DNA of 64,000 nucleotides from Porphyra umbilicalis. Lineage: Eukaryota > Rhodophyta > Bangiophyceae > Bangiales > Bangiaceae. The stretch covers positions 1 through 64,000 of the forward strand of contig KV918941.1 of the NCBI GenBank assembly GCA_002049455.2. The letters run 5' to 3'. The notes beneath the pieces were generated by a model, which was not told the DNA's origin, did not search any database, and worked only from the letters and a program-made list of their open reading frames with translations. A program made the position numbers and the translations under genes. Positions 20,036-31,192 of the stretch are shown here, piece after piece (positions within the stretch are counted from its first letter, which is position 1; each line of letters begins with the position of its first letter).

Positions 20036-21584
20036 AGCGCGGACTCGTGCCGCTGTGTGCAGGGCAATGATGCGGGACTGTTTGACGAGGAAAACGTCGC
20101 TTGCTGTCCATTCTGAGAGCACAGGTGTTCGCAGCGATGGGTCATTGCGTGAAGTGAATCCCGAGTACATGATCCAGGTCCCGTTCGTATTCGTCGGCAC
20201 AACGTTGTGCGCTTTCTGCCTCCTGGTCGCCACTGCAGGAATGAAAGAGACATCAACGAGCGCGAACAGGTTTTTCCAGAAAGGGCGGCTTCTGAGTAAA
20301 CATGGTGCGCTGAGATCGACTGCACCACCAGATTGTTCGGCAAAGCACTCATTACCTGTCCAGCGACCCCCGATAATCTGACGGTTGGAAAAACGGGCCG
20401 CGCTGACCGTTCCCATGTGCGCAAGAACGCCAAACTGCCTTCCCTTCATTCAAGAAGGTTGCTTTGCTGGTTCTTCACACAGGAGGACCTCGCTTCTGTC
20501 GGCACGGAACAACCAACGGCTTATATGGCCTCCAACAGGGCCGTTTAGAGGCCGGAATCGACCCTCGGCACGGCACGGAAGCGCCATGCGGGACGTGCCT
20601 GGCCGACAGCCAATAGGATCCGTAGAAGTCCCCTGCTGAATGGCCTTATGAGCGCATTGGGAATTGCTCCCAGCCCGGTTCTGTGGTGCACGGCAGAATT
20701 TTTGCAGGCCCTTCCGCGACCTCGCGGGCCCCCTGGGGGCTCATCTGGGGGGGGTCGCTTGTCGTGGTCCAGCGGTCGTTTATTGGTCAAATTCTGCTGT
20801 CAGCCAGTCGCAAGGGCGAATGCACATTGGTAATCAGCGATCACCCATGAATGAGATATGACCCGGGGACCACTGGTAGCCACTTGGTGGTCCGTTGCTC
20901 ATCGAGAGCGCGCCCTCCGAAATCGGGCACCGGGTGACCGTTGTTGGCCCGGCTAGCGTGGCGCCCAGCGTGGCGCCCACGCGCCCCGCCGCCACCGGCG
21001 CCCCCGCCGCCACCAGCACCCCGCCGCCCCTGCCGCCACCGGCGCCACCGGCGCCCCCGCCGCTGCCACGCCCGCGTCCGCCGCCGTCGCGGCGGCTGGG
21101 TACCACCGGCCGCTCCTCGGCCGCTGCTAGCTGCCGTCGCGGTTGCCGCCACCGCTGTCGGCGGCGGCCACGACCACTGCCAACCACCACTGGTAGCGGG
21201 TGCTCCCTATGCACGCTGTGGCGACCGCCTCCTTGCCGGAGATTGCCACCGCCCGCGGCGTGTGCCCTCCCCCCCCCCGCCTTTTGCCCTCTCTTTTGCA
21301 CGGTCTTCGTTTGCGAGATCTGCCCCGCATGACGTTTCTGGCTGCACGACCGCCACGCCTGACTCCGATTGCGGCCATATGCAACGGCCTCGGCTGCGGG
21401 GCGGCTTCTTGTCGCGCCCGCCCGTCATCTACGATCGCGTTGACACTGGCGTGATTGTCGTTGGATCATCCAACTTCGGTCTGCGTGTCGTGCCGGAGGA
21501 CGTGCGGCGGATCGACATTCTTGAAGCTCTCCACGGTGGGCCTGGAGATGATGCGGACAGGGAAGGGAGAGAGGGACATGATGA
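20036..21584. other. Mostly non-coding; possible 5' exon of the Ulp1 gene
   Basis: Bases 20036-20880 contain no supportable ORF. Around 20510-20600 the sequence resembles, in inverted orientation, 40190-40275. Bases 20940-21200 are GC-rich low complexity. In the plus frame that is open from 20941 to 21864, the part at about 21390-21560 reads like real protein (VIYDRVDTGVIVVGSSNFG, then VVPEDVRRIDILEALHGG). It could be an upstream exon of the Ulp1-type gene that follows, but I cannot fix the splice sites. Confidence 0.4.
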
Positions 21585-22031
21585 GGCCGGTGGGGACGAG
21601 CTCGGCGGGGGGGGGATGAGCTTGCGGGCGGAAGGGAGGGAGGGGGTTCCCATCGCGACGGGGCGACTGCGTCAACTGCCGCTGCCGATGGTACGGCTGA
21701 CGGCGGCGACGGGGCTCCTGCATATCGGGCTCGAGATGCCCGTGGCACCGGTCAAGGTGGTGATCTTCGTGACGGGGCGACCGCCGCAGCTACCGCGGAG
21801 GACGGGGCGCCCTCGGCATCCGGTGCATCTGCTTCACCCGGCTCTCCCCTTGCCCCTGATCTAACCGCGGCAACGGTTTCTCCCGCATCCAGGCGCCTGC
21901 TTCACCCGGCTCTCGCCGGGTCACCCGGGGCTACGGCGCCCCCTTCGTCCTTTCCTCCCCGGCGCGCCCCGCAACTTCCTGGCGCCGACCGTCAACCCGT
22001 CGACGAGGACACCCTTCTCGGCGTCTACTTG

Positions 22032-25000
22032 ATGCAGCTGCGTGCCGCGGTTGATCTGACGGCAAGGATGGCAAGCGCACAAGCCGTGCAGTCGGCATGC
22101 GTGCACGGCGCAAACGTGCTTGTCACGGTCGAAGCGTACGACCCCATTGCCACCTGGACGCAGTACAAGGACGGGACTTTGCTTGCCCTGTGCAGCTGCG
22201 CCGAAGTGCTCGGGCTCGGGCGGTCGTCTATCCGCTGGCTACCGATGGAGTATGCGCAGATGGAGGCGGCGCTGAACCGCAGCTGCACCTGTCGACACGC
22301 CATGGCGCTACTGCGGGCATACGACGAAATTGGCCACGACGTGGGCGCGATCAACCACGGCGACCTCTTTCGTGCGTGCCCCGCCCTGCTTGGGCCTCTC
22401 ACAGATGATGCGGACGACGCGCCGGTCGGGACGATCACGTACCTTGTCCTGCACTCGGGCAAGCGGCGGAGCATCCCCGTGTACGTGGTGTATTACAACC
22501 ATGCGTGGGCGCCCGTCGTCGTCCGACCGACGGCCAACAAGTTCAAGTTGGCAACCTGCTGTCAGATGCCCTGTCAGACAAGACCGTGGGGCTGCATACA
22601 CGCCAAGGCCGTGAACAAGGTTACGCGGGCGGACGCGTCGTCGGCGGCAGCGCGCGCCGAGATGGAGCGCGAGGAGGCATTGCAGTTTGGTCCTGACGGC
22701 TTGCTACTCGAGACAGAGACGGCGACTGACGCGCCAACTCCTGCAACGCGCCGGCCCGCAGCACCGATGCCTGTTGCTGCACCAGCGCCGCGGCACAAGC
22801 GGCGCGCTCGGAACATGTTTCCATGCGCGTCGGAGGTCGCCATGTGCGACTCGTACAGCGCCGCACTCGACGCGTTGCGCGACAACAACAAGGTACGCGT
22901 GCTCACCCCGGTCCACGCGGAGGAGTCGTGCCTAGAGTGCGGCGAGGAGCGGAACGGCAAGCAACTGACGGCGTGGGCGGCGCTTCTCTTCACGATGCGC
23001 GGGAGGATGCAGATCAACCTCGGCGTTTGGATGTGTAGCAAGGGGCATGTCGTGCACTACGACGGCGCGGAGGACGGGCTGTTTGCCTCTTCCCCCGAGA
23101 CGGTGTACGTGCGAGTCTTTTTGGACGCGGTGCTGGGCATTTGTGTCATCGGGCGATCAACGATGGCGGCAGCGGCGGAGTACCTGACCAGCCTGCTCCG
23201 CAACACCGGGGCGTACGCGGAGGGCGAGTTTGGGCAAGCAAGGCAGCTCCTCTCCGACGCATGCGGGGACTTCTCCGAGACCCTCATCATCCCCGACGTG
23301 GCGTTCAAGTGCACCAACTGCGGGGAGGACGAGGACATTGGCGGGCGCTTCGAGTGCGTCCCCATGGACGGCCAGGTCTTGGCCGTCTTGCATCAGCACA
23401 TCCTTCCCATGATGCGGCCGGGAATGAACGCCCCAAGGGTGGACTTGGCAATCACCTACGCCTGTGCCGTGCGCAACGCCACGGTGCGGGCGGTGATTCG
23501 GCATCGTGTGCGCTCCGGGGCCGACGACGCGGTGGCGCTCACATTGGAAGAGTCCCGGAAGTACCGGGCCTTTGCAGTGGAGCCATTTACGGAGCGACCG
23601 GCGCCCCCCCCGCCTCCATCTGAAAGAAGTCGTGGGCTGCGGTCGCAGCTCGAGGCGGAGCAGGCCCTGCGTTGGGCGGCGTCCAAGCTGTTCTCCACCT
23701 TCTTCACTGTGCCCAGCATTGACGCTGTCGGTTCTCTTCCTGCCGGAGCTGCTGCGGCTGCTGGTCGGGCGGATGATGCAGCGGGCGAGCACTCGGGGGC
23801 CAGCGAAGAAGACAGCCTGGTCGACTTGGTCAGCGCCGCCGGCAGCGCCGACGGCAGCTCATCCGAGTACTCAAGCGAGGAGATCATCATGGCAAGGGGG
23901 GAGGATGTCAGCGCGGACTCTGTCATCGGCGACGACGACAGCCAGCAGACGGCGACGGTGTTGGCCGCGGACGACAGCCAGCAGACGGCGACGGTGTTGG
24001 CCGCCACTTTTGCCTCGTCGGAGGTGAACGCAGCAGCTGACGGCGGTGAAGGTGGGGCTACCGATGCTGCCGACGCGGAGAGACTGGCGGGGGACCTCCA
24101 AGGTCTTGGTCTCGATGAGCCGGCGCCCACCAACTCGTCCTCCCCTTTGCCATCCACACCCCCTACGCCGCCGCCGGCCAGTGATGGCACCGAGTTTCTC
24201 TTGGCGGCGCCCGCTGACGAAGAGGACGCCGACGTGCCAAACGAGTTCGAGTCCGTCCGAGCGCGCGTGCCCAAGACCAAGTGCCGGTGGCATGTGCCGC
24301 TGTCGTCGGTCGTGCCGGCGTCCGATCCGCCGGCCGAGGAGGAGCACCCCGTCGCCCTCAACCCGGCTGACCCGAACTCCCAGCTCACGCAAAGGGCATT
24401 GAAGGCGGTCAACCATATTTTCAAGAAGAAGAGGACGGGGGAGCTGCTGCCCATCGTCCAGTACGGCGCCATCCCCCTCTACTCTGTCAACTTCACCAAC
24501 CTGCTGCCGGGGAAGTGGGTGGACGACGAGGGCATCAACGCGTACACGCTGTTGTTGGAGTGGCGCCACAAGACGACGCTCCAGCTCATCCCTACCGCCC
24601 CCAAGCTCTACTTCTTCAACACGTTCCTGTACAAGCAGCTGTGGTTCATGCACGACTACTCATACGACATTGTGCAGCGGTGGACCAAAAAGGTCGACAT
24701 CTTCTCCATGGACAAGGTTTTCATCCCAGTTAACGGGGCAGACTCCCACTGGGTCCTGGTGGTCGTGCGGGTCGGCGACGAGACGGGCACTATATCCTTG
24801 TACGACTCCCTGGGCTCGCAGATTTCGCGCATCACCTCCTCCATCAAGCAGTGGCTCATCGACGAGGCGAACGACAAGGGCAAGCCTCAGCGCGAGTGGA
24901 CAATCCGCTACCCCAAGTGCCGCAGCCAAGAGAACTCGGACGACTGCGGGGTGTTCATGTTAAGGACGATGGACCTCCTGGCGCGCGGCATGCCCCTGTC

Positions 25001-25082
25001 CTTCATCACGAGGAGCACCGCGTACTACCGCTGCCGCATTGCTGCCGAGCTGTTGGCGGGTTGCATTGATGGGGAGGGCTAA
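22032..25082 (+). CDS. Cysteine-cluster protein with C-terminal Ulp1/SENP-like cysteine protease
   Basis: The predicted protein is 1016 residues from the ATG at 22032. The frame is open back to 21585 without an ATG, so an upstream exon is possible. Residues 120-210 include a SWIM-like CCQMPC...CIH arrangement, followed by zinc-binding pairs CLECGEERN and FKCTNCGEDED (about 23310) that resemble the cysteine cluster in the neighbouring KDZ gene. After an acidic and Pro-rich linker, residues 800-1010 form a C48 peptidase: GKWVDDEGINAY, catalytic His in GADSHWVLVVV, Asp in LYDSLG, Gln in CRSQENS and nucleophile Cys in DDCGVFM. Ulp1 enzymes process or remove SUMO-like modifiers. Such domains are found in several eukaryotic DNA transposons, so a transposon-linked role beside two KDZ genes is likely. 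The catalytic set looks complete. Confidence 0.88.
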   Translation: MQLRAAVDLTARMASAQAVQSACVHGANVLVTVEAYDPIATWTQYKDGTLLALCSCAEVLGLGRSSIRWLPMEYAQMEAALNRSCTCRHAMALLRAYDEIGHDVGAINHGDLFRACPALLGPLTDDADDAPVGTITYLVLHSGKRRSIPVYVVYYNHAWAPVVVRPTANKFKLATCCQMPCQTRPWGCIHAKAVNKVTRADASSAAARAEMEREEALQFGPDGLLLETETATDAPTPATRRPAAPMPVAAPAPRHKRRARNMFPCASEVAMCDSYSAALDALRDNNKVRVLTPVHAEESCLECGEERNGKQLTAWAALLFTMRGRMQINLGVWMCSKGHVVHYDGAEDGLFASSPETVYVRVFLDAVLGICVIGRSTMAAAAEYLTSLLRNTGAYAEGEFGQARQLLSDACGDFSETLIIPDVAFKCTNCGEDEDIGGRFECVPMDGQVLAVLHQHILPMMRPGMNAPRVDLAITYACAVRNATVRAVIRHRVRSGADDAVALTLEESRKYRAFAVEPFTERPAPPPPPSERSRGLRSQLEAEQALRWAASKLFSTFFTVPSIDAVGSLPAGAAAAAGRADDAAGEHSGASEEDSLVDLVSAAGSADGSSSEYSSEEIIMARGEDVSADSVIGDDDSQQTATVLAADDSQQTATVLAATFASSEVNAAADGGEGGATDAADAERLAGDLQGLGLDEPAPTNSSSPLPSTPPTPPPASDGTEFLLAAPADEEDADVPNEFESVRARVPKTKCRWHVPLSSVVPASDPPAEEEHPVALNPADPNSQLTQRALKAVNHIFKKKRTGELLPIVQYGAIPLYSVNFTNLLPGKWVDDEGINAYTLLLEWRHKTTLQLIPTAPKLYFFNTFLYKQLWFMHDYSYDIVQRWTKKVDIFSMDKVFIPVNGADSHWVLVVVRVGDETGTISLYDSLGSQISRITSSIKQWLIDEANDKGKPQREWTIRYPKCRSQENSDDCGVFMLRTMDLLARGMPLSFITRSTAYYRCRIAAELLAGCIDGEG

Positions 25083-26290
25083 CTGATGAGGGCGGCGTGC
25101 GACAAGGTGTTGTACGGACTGCGGGGGAGCAACAGGAAATTTCTAGTTTGGGTGCGACGCGGGTACGGTGCGAGGGTTTGTACCATCTCTTCCTGTGCAA
25201 CGGTGCATAGTTTATGTTCTTTTTTCCTTTGGTGGGCTCTTGGAACAGGCGAGGAACAAAGTGCATGCCCTTGTGCACCGGTCAATGCCCGTTCTCTGCT
25301 CTCTGTCTCGGCCATGGTGGCCGTTCAGGGACTTGGTCGGATCGTAGGTCGTCTTCTTCGAGCCCTCTGTCGTCACCGGGCCTGCAGCTGCGTCCAGGTG
25401 ACGAATTCACAGGGGGGTAACCTTTGCCTTGATTGATGCAGTTAGATGGCAACTATGGAGTTACGAATACTACACATGTACAGCTCATCATGAGCCTCAT
25501 CAGAGAGGGTCTGTAGACGCTGACACTTCATTCTATCTGCCAAAGCTTGAATACAATTACCTCGGACTGGATAAAGGTAGTGCTGCCTTACCTCGTCCAA
25601 TCGATTTCGTCCGCTTCACAGCTCAGTCCGCGAAGTGGACCGAGAATCGTGGGATACGGGCCCGTCCGGCGTGTCGTTACAGTTCGCCCTGTGCAGGCGC
25701 CTGTCAGTCGATATGCGGAGGTTGCGGCACGACGGCGCTTCGTTGCCCCTCTCGACAGTCTCGCGCGTCTCTGGTGGCCCTTTCGCAATGACCCCCTTTG
25801 CTCCCGCCGGTTGCCTCTACCAACGACCCAGTTTTGGCCGCTCTTGGCTGTCCCTGAGTTGTCGCCCGTGTGCCCCCGCCGCTGCGACCGGCAGCTGGGG
25901 CCCCCACGGCCACCCTGCCCTCCCCCTCTCGCGTGCGCCTTCTCGCTTCTGAGGCCCGCCCCAGACGACCCCTCGACAGGTTGCCGTGGCCCGGTGTCTT
26001 CGGCACCATACGTCTCATGCCTGCCCCTCTCGCCTCTCCGCACCGCCGAGACCATGTGGAACCGCCACCCACGACCGGCCCGCACTGTGTGCGTCTCCGA
26101 GGGCCCTACCCGGCCACACTCTATTCGGAACCGCCGTGCCGAGAGCGGCTCCACCCACACCCTGCATTTCCCGCGTACCCCTCGGAGCGCTCTCCCCTAC
26201 CACCCCCTCCCCAAGACCGACGCCCTAGACGCGGTTTGCTGACTACAGTGGTGGTCTTCCTCCCACCGTCTTCTTCACCTTTGCGCGGCC
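25083..26290. other. Spacer between Ulp1-type gene and second KDZ gene
   Basis: This is about 1.2 kb with no supportable gene. Short ORFs at 25547-26242 plus and 25588-26160 minus mirror each other and lack motifs. Bases 25860-26240 are C-rich and may be promoter or 5' leader of the downstream KDZ gene. The spacing and shared strand are compatible with one two-gene element. Confidence 0.45.
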
Positions 26291-28501
26291 ATGGCCGGTG
26301 TTGGTGGCAGAGCAGTGGCACGTGCTCGCGCCGGCGCCGCGGCAGCTGCCGCCGGGGAGGACGGCCACATGGCCGTTGGTGGTGGCGGAGCAGCGGCACG
26401 AGCTCGCGCTGGCTCCTCGGCAGCTCCCACCGTGGAGGACGGCGACGCCCACGACAGTAGCCTCCGACACATGGCTATCAATGCGGGATGGAGCCGGGTG
26501 GTGCCAGACATGGTCGGGGACACGGCCCCCGAGACGCTGCTGGCAGGCGAGCCGACGCGAGCGTCCAACCCGCTGCAACTCGACGACGCCGCGCTCTCTG
26601 TCGAGGCGCTCATGGCGGCGGACCCGTCACCAGCGATTGCCCACCGCTCAACGGACGGGATGGGAACGTTGCGTGGGATTGAGCCGCCGTCGGTGGTCGA
26701 AGGCATGGCTCGTGTGCTGACGTGGCGGGCTGGCGACCAGTTGCAAACGGACCACGCGGAGTGGCTGACGAACAACCTACTGCAGACGGACCACCTGCGG
26801 CGAACGGAAGAGTTGCTGCCGCCCACCGAGCCCCCGCCCTCGACCGAGCCGACGCCGTCGACCGAGGCGCCATCTTCCACCGAGGCGCCGCAGTGGATCG
26901 AGCCGCCGCCGTTGGCCGACACGCCGCCGTCGACCGACAGGCCGCCGTTGGCAGACACGCCGCTACCGACCTACGCGCCGCTGCCGACAGACACGCCGCC
27001 GTCGACCGACGCGGCGCCGTCGACCGACACGCTGCCATCGACCGATACGCCGCCATCGACCGACGCGGCGCCGATGACCGACACGCCGCCGTCGACCGAC
27101 ACGCTGCCTTCGGCCCAGCCGCCGCCGTCAACCGAGGCGCAGCCGGCAGCGACCGCTGCCCCCGCCGCTGACGCGATTGTGTGCATCTGTACGGACTTCT
27201 TCCCTGAGACACGCGACCCCGACGTTGACCAGGACCGGTGGATGACGGCGCGGACATTCATCTCCGCGATGCTGGCGGAGCCAGTGCTGAACGTGTTCGG
27301 GGGGTGCAACGCGATTGACGTCGAGGTGTTGGCGCGTGCACTCATTAACACTGTGCCGAGCGCTGTGTGGATACAGCTCGCGCCGGCTGTGACTTCCGTC
27401 GTGTTCGTTTGGCAGTTCTTGCTGCTGTTGCGCGACGCGATGGATGCGTCCCCTTCCCTTTGTCAGGCTGTCGGCGAGCTGATCTTTTTCTGCGTCACGG
27501 CCGAGGAGGAGACGATGCCGCGCTGGGAGGCCAAGGCGGGGCGGGCGGCCAAAGACTACCGCCAGCAGTGGCAAGATGGCGATGCCACCGTGTACAAGGA
27601 GTGGCTGCAGTCGCTCGGCATTGAGCCGGCGGTCAGCCACGTAGTCGCCGGCGACGCCTCCAAGGCGCGCGTCGTGGAGCAAGCCAACGAGGAGCGGACC
27701 GGCCAGGCATGGCCGGGCCGAGAGGTCCTCCGCGCCTTCCCCGAGGACTCGACGGCTGAGCGGCAGCGGTCCAAGGCGGCGGACAAGCGCAAGGACGACA
27801 AGCCAAAGACCAAGGAGGCCAAGAAGGCGTGGGACGCCGACGACTGTCGGCACGACTACCCGGTGAGCGTGCTGCGTGCGCCGGGTGTAATCACATTTAT
27901 GTGTGGGTGTGGCTACATTATCGGGTTTGAACTTCTTCGAGAGACCGAGAGCCCTGCGCACGCGGTGGCTGCATTGGTACAGAGATTCAAAACCCTACCC
28001 CGTGTTATCTTCTTTGATACTGCTTGCCAAGCGCAGCGCAACGCTTTGCGCCGGGTGCCGTGGCTGATGGACGGCTACTGCACGGCGTGGTTTATTGATA
28101 GGTTTCATCGCTGCAACCACAAGTGCAGCCCGGTGTTTAATGCAGACCAGTTCCCACAGCTTACCCGCGGGCACGACACGTCGGGGGCAGAGCGCCAGCA
28201 CTCGATCAAGAAGCGGTCCAAGAACAGCCTGTCCTACATGACTCAGCGCCGATTTATTGTCCGCTCGCGCTTCATCGCGGCTCACAACAACATCCGCGTG
28301 TCGCAGCGGCGCCAGGCAACGGCCATGGCGGCCGCGACGCGCGTCAAGGGGGAGCCTAAGACGGCCGTGGAGATCCAGCACAAGCCCGTGGAGGCATACT
28401 ACCACCACTATATCGTGAGCCATTACGAGTTGGGGGATGCGTGCCCATGCCGCCAAGAGGTGAAGCGCGCGGGACCAGCGGGGTTGGAGAGGAAGGCGTG
28501 A
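26291..28501 (+). CDS. KDZ-superfamily transposase, second copy
   Basis: This is 736 residues from the ATG at 26291, in a single exon. Residues 1-170 are Ala/Gly-rich. Residues 175-290 are an 18-bp-repeat Thr/Pro/Ser linker (TDTPPSTDAAPSTD type). The folded part begins near 295 (IVCICTDFFPETRD). Catalytic motifs are VIFFDTACQAQ (Asp near 576), WFIDRFHRCNH (Asp near 602) and TSGAERQHSIKK (Glu near 633), the same D-D-E set and spacing as in the 12-16 kb gene. MCGCGYIIGF upstream of the first Asp matches the ICCGCKHPLILAF segment of that gene. It lacks the long N-terminal cysteine cluster; that module is in the adjacent Ulp1-type protein, so the two genes may share functions that the other KDZ protein holds in one chain. 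Confidence 0.88.
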   Translation: MAGVGGRAVARARAGAAAAAAGEDGHMAVGGGGAAARARAGSSAAPTVEDGDAHDSSLRHMAINAGWSRVVPDMVGDTAPETLLAGEPTRASNPLQLDDAALSVEALMAADPSPAIAHRSTDGMGTLRGIEPPSVVEGMARVLTWRAGDQLQTDHAEWLTNNLLQTDHLRRTEELLPPTEPPPSTEPTPSTEAPSSTEAPQWIEPPPLADTPPSTDRPPLADTPLPTYAPLPTDTPPSTDAAPSTDTLPSTDTPPSTDAAPMTDTPPSTDTLPSAQPPPSTEAQPAATAAPAADAIVCICTDFFPETRDPDVDQDRWMTARTFISAMLAEPVLNVFGGCNAIDVEVLARALINTVPSAVWIQLAPAVTSVVFVWQFLLLLRDAMDASPSLCQAVGELIFFCVTAEEETMPRWEAKAGRAAKDYRQQWQDGDATVYKEWLQSLGIEPAVSHVVAGDASKARVVEQANEERTGQAWPGREVLRAFPEDSTAERQRSKAADKRKDDKPKTKEAKKAWDADDCRHDYPVSVLRAPGVITFMCGCGYIIGFELLRETESPAHAVAALVQRFKTLPRVIFFDTACQAQRNALRRVPWLMDGYCTAWFIDRFHRCNHKCSPVFNADQFPQLTRGHDTSGAERQHSIKKRSKNSLSYMTQRRFIVRSRFIAAHNNIRVSQRRQATAMAAATRVKGEPKTAVEIQHKPVEAYYHHYIVSHYELGDACPCRQEVKRAGPAGLERKA

Positions 28502-31192
28502 CAATAAACAGCATTGTTAGTTAGGCTTTCCATCATCGCCAAGGTAGAATGAGACGCAAGGATGACACACGAGTGTGCTAGCAGCCATTGCACGGGGACA
28601 GCAGACACACAACCAGAAAATAGACGTACCATAGGACTGCCTCAGGGCCGAGACCCCCTGAATGGGCGTCGGCAACGCCCGAAGCTTGCCGAACTGTCAC
28701 AACTACAAGCACAGAAGGGTTCCAAGAGAACAGCACTGCAAAAAGGGCCAGAGAGGCAGAGAGCACGTTGCATCAGTGGGCTGCATGTCACCGTGCCACC
28801 TGCAGGAGTCCAGGTCAAATAACACGAAAACCGACACACACACCTACCTAGCGACGTGACGCTGCGGGCAGTGCGCTGCGGCACCCGGGGGCATGACCCT
28901 CGGGAAGAAGGGGGGAGAAAGCGACCGAGCGTCCACTACAGGAATGGTTGCTGTGGAAGAAGCGGTCAAGGGGAGCCCAGTCCTCCATCACCGCATGAAA
29001 GAGTAGGCCGTGTCCAAGCCCCCACCGCAACCAGCCGCAAGCGCCAGGCTCCCCGACCGTGCAGCTGTCGCCAATGGATGCCTCCATCACCCGAAGAAAG
29101 GCAAGAAGAAACAAGACGACCAACAGCCAGTGCAAGCGATGGTCCACGGCGGGCAGGATCACGGCCATGCCTCGGCAAGCAGGAGCGACGGAGGTCGGAG
29201 CCCGGCGGTTGCTGCCCGTGGGCGGCACCGGATCCACACTGGGCCAGGTGGTGGAGGGCCCCTGCAAGCACTGGAATCGTGGGCGGCGGGTGCCACGCAT
29301 ACAGAAACGTGCGGCACCCACGTCATTCCGCGATCTTTGCGTTTCCAGGTGGTGCGCAACACAAGGACAGCAAGGTGCCGCGTGTGGCCAATGGCCACTG
29401 GCCATCAAAAGTGTCCGCATGATTGGCACACGAAGGCCGATCACCGCTGATATCTCGCACCAGGCGAGACTCCCGATAAGAGAACCAGGCCTACAACTCT
29501 TGTGCAAGTCCGTTAAGTGCTCATAGTAGCCCCCTTCATTGACGGCATGCGCCTTTTTCGATTCAAATTGAAACGACACTATTCAAATGACTCACTGCGA
29601 GTGGGGGCGTCAGGCATCCACCGAAGAGCTCGAAGCTCGCCTTGGCCGTACCTAGTGGCTGTCGGTCGCCGACGCCGGAAGGTGTGAGACTGTCGTCCCA
29701 TGCGCCAGCTACGTCAGTGGCAGCGGTTGGCAGTCCTGCCTGCCAATTTGCGAACGCGGGTCCGCAAAGCAACAACTGCACCCACCCGGTTATGGGGGTC
29801 TGTCTTTGCCACAGGCGTACCCTTTTCCTCGGCCGGGCGTGCTTCTGCTCGTCGCCTGTACTTGCTGGACGTATCTACGCCACCCCCTATCTGAAAACCA
29901 TTCATCATGCACGCATAAGCCAGAGTCGTTCTGAAATGTGATTGTCACCCCTAAAGTCAGAGCTCATTCCCATCTTGCTTCTGTAGTCGCGCACGCATCC
30001 ACGGGGCATGCGCCACACATCCAAGCGCCAGCGCGACAGCTCCACGTCCGCAGCCCCAGACCGTGCGCTTGCAGAGTGCTCCTGAGCTCGCCAATTGCGT
30101 ATCCAGCCACCGCACGAAGCTATCGAGCCATGCTGGCAGTCCCATACGTCCGATGTTGTTCATGATATGATCAAGTCACTGTCGACCGCGGCGCACAAAC
30201 AAAAGGCAAGTGGGCTGCAGCGCACCCCAACTCGACCCTTTCAGAGTGCCTTCTGCTTTGACGGAGTATTATCGCTGGGGTTCATCAGCAAGCCTTGGAA
30301 CGCAAATAGTGCCGGCAGCGCACATAAAACTGATGGCAGCTGGGAAGGGGGCCCATTTGCGGTGGTGTGATCTGTACTGGAGTGGTAGGATGGTCCCGAA
30401 GCTTGCGTGCTACCAACCAGTCACACCAGCTATGCGAAACACCTCCGAGTTGGTGGCGCCTCGCTGGCCACGCTTTGCGGCTAGGCTTTGTTGACAGCTG
30501 TTCATGACTGCTGATGCGTGCCACCGGCGGCGGATCCTGTTGAACCAGGAAGCCTACTCGTACTAGTCAGTGCTTAGAGGATCACTGCTGGACACATCCA
30601 ACACGTGGGAACGAATTGTTGCCAGTGCTGCGGTCCCCACACCATACGCTGCACTGGTCGAGCTGAAGGGAGCCAAGTACGAAAGACAACATGCTATTGT
30701 GTTTGTGTCCCTAGAAACTGCGTTCCACTGGGGAGGGCGCCCACCTGTGGTGGTGCGACACAAACTGGAGCGGTAGGATGGCCCCAAACTTTGCGTGCTA
30801 CCAACCAGTCACACCAGCTCTGAGAAACACCTCCGCGTTGGTGGCGCCGCGCTGGCCACGCTTTGCGGCTAGGCCTTTTCGACAGCTGTTCATGGCTACA
30901 GGTGCGTGCCACCGGCGGCGGGTCCCGTTGAATAAGGAAGTCTACGGGTACAAGTCAGTGCTCATAGGATCACTGGTGGATACTTCCAACAAGTGGGAAC
31001 TAGTTGTTGCCAGTGCTGTCCTCCCCACATCATACCCTGCACAGGTCGAGCTGAAGAGAGCCAGATACATAAGACAACATGCTTTTAAGTTGAGTATCCC
31101 TAGAACCTCCCTTCCGTTCTATGGACACGCTCCCGCCCAACGTGACCCCCCCACAATGTCCCCCACCCGACCGCCCACGTTCCCTTCTACAC
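28502..31192. other. Intergenic, no supportable gene
   Basis: Between the KDZ gene and MUS81 the ORFs are short and overlap antisense partners (for example 28848-29579 minus and 28856-29422 plus). No domain is visible. Base composition falls to moderate GC, with AT-richer patches at 29540-29600. The last part is occupied by a 388-bp repeat. Confidence 0.5.
30320..31115. repeat. 388-bp tandem duplication, about two copies
   Basis: GTAGGATGG and its surroundings occur at 30385 and again at 30773. The sequences following each (GCGTGCTACCAACCAGTCAC, the gene-free stretch to CAACATGCT) run in parallel for a full unit, and part of a third copy trails off near 31115. Units diverge by roughly one base in ten by eye. 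It ends about 80 bp from the MUS81 stop codon. Confidence 0.8.
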
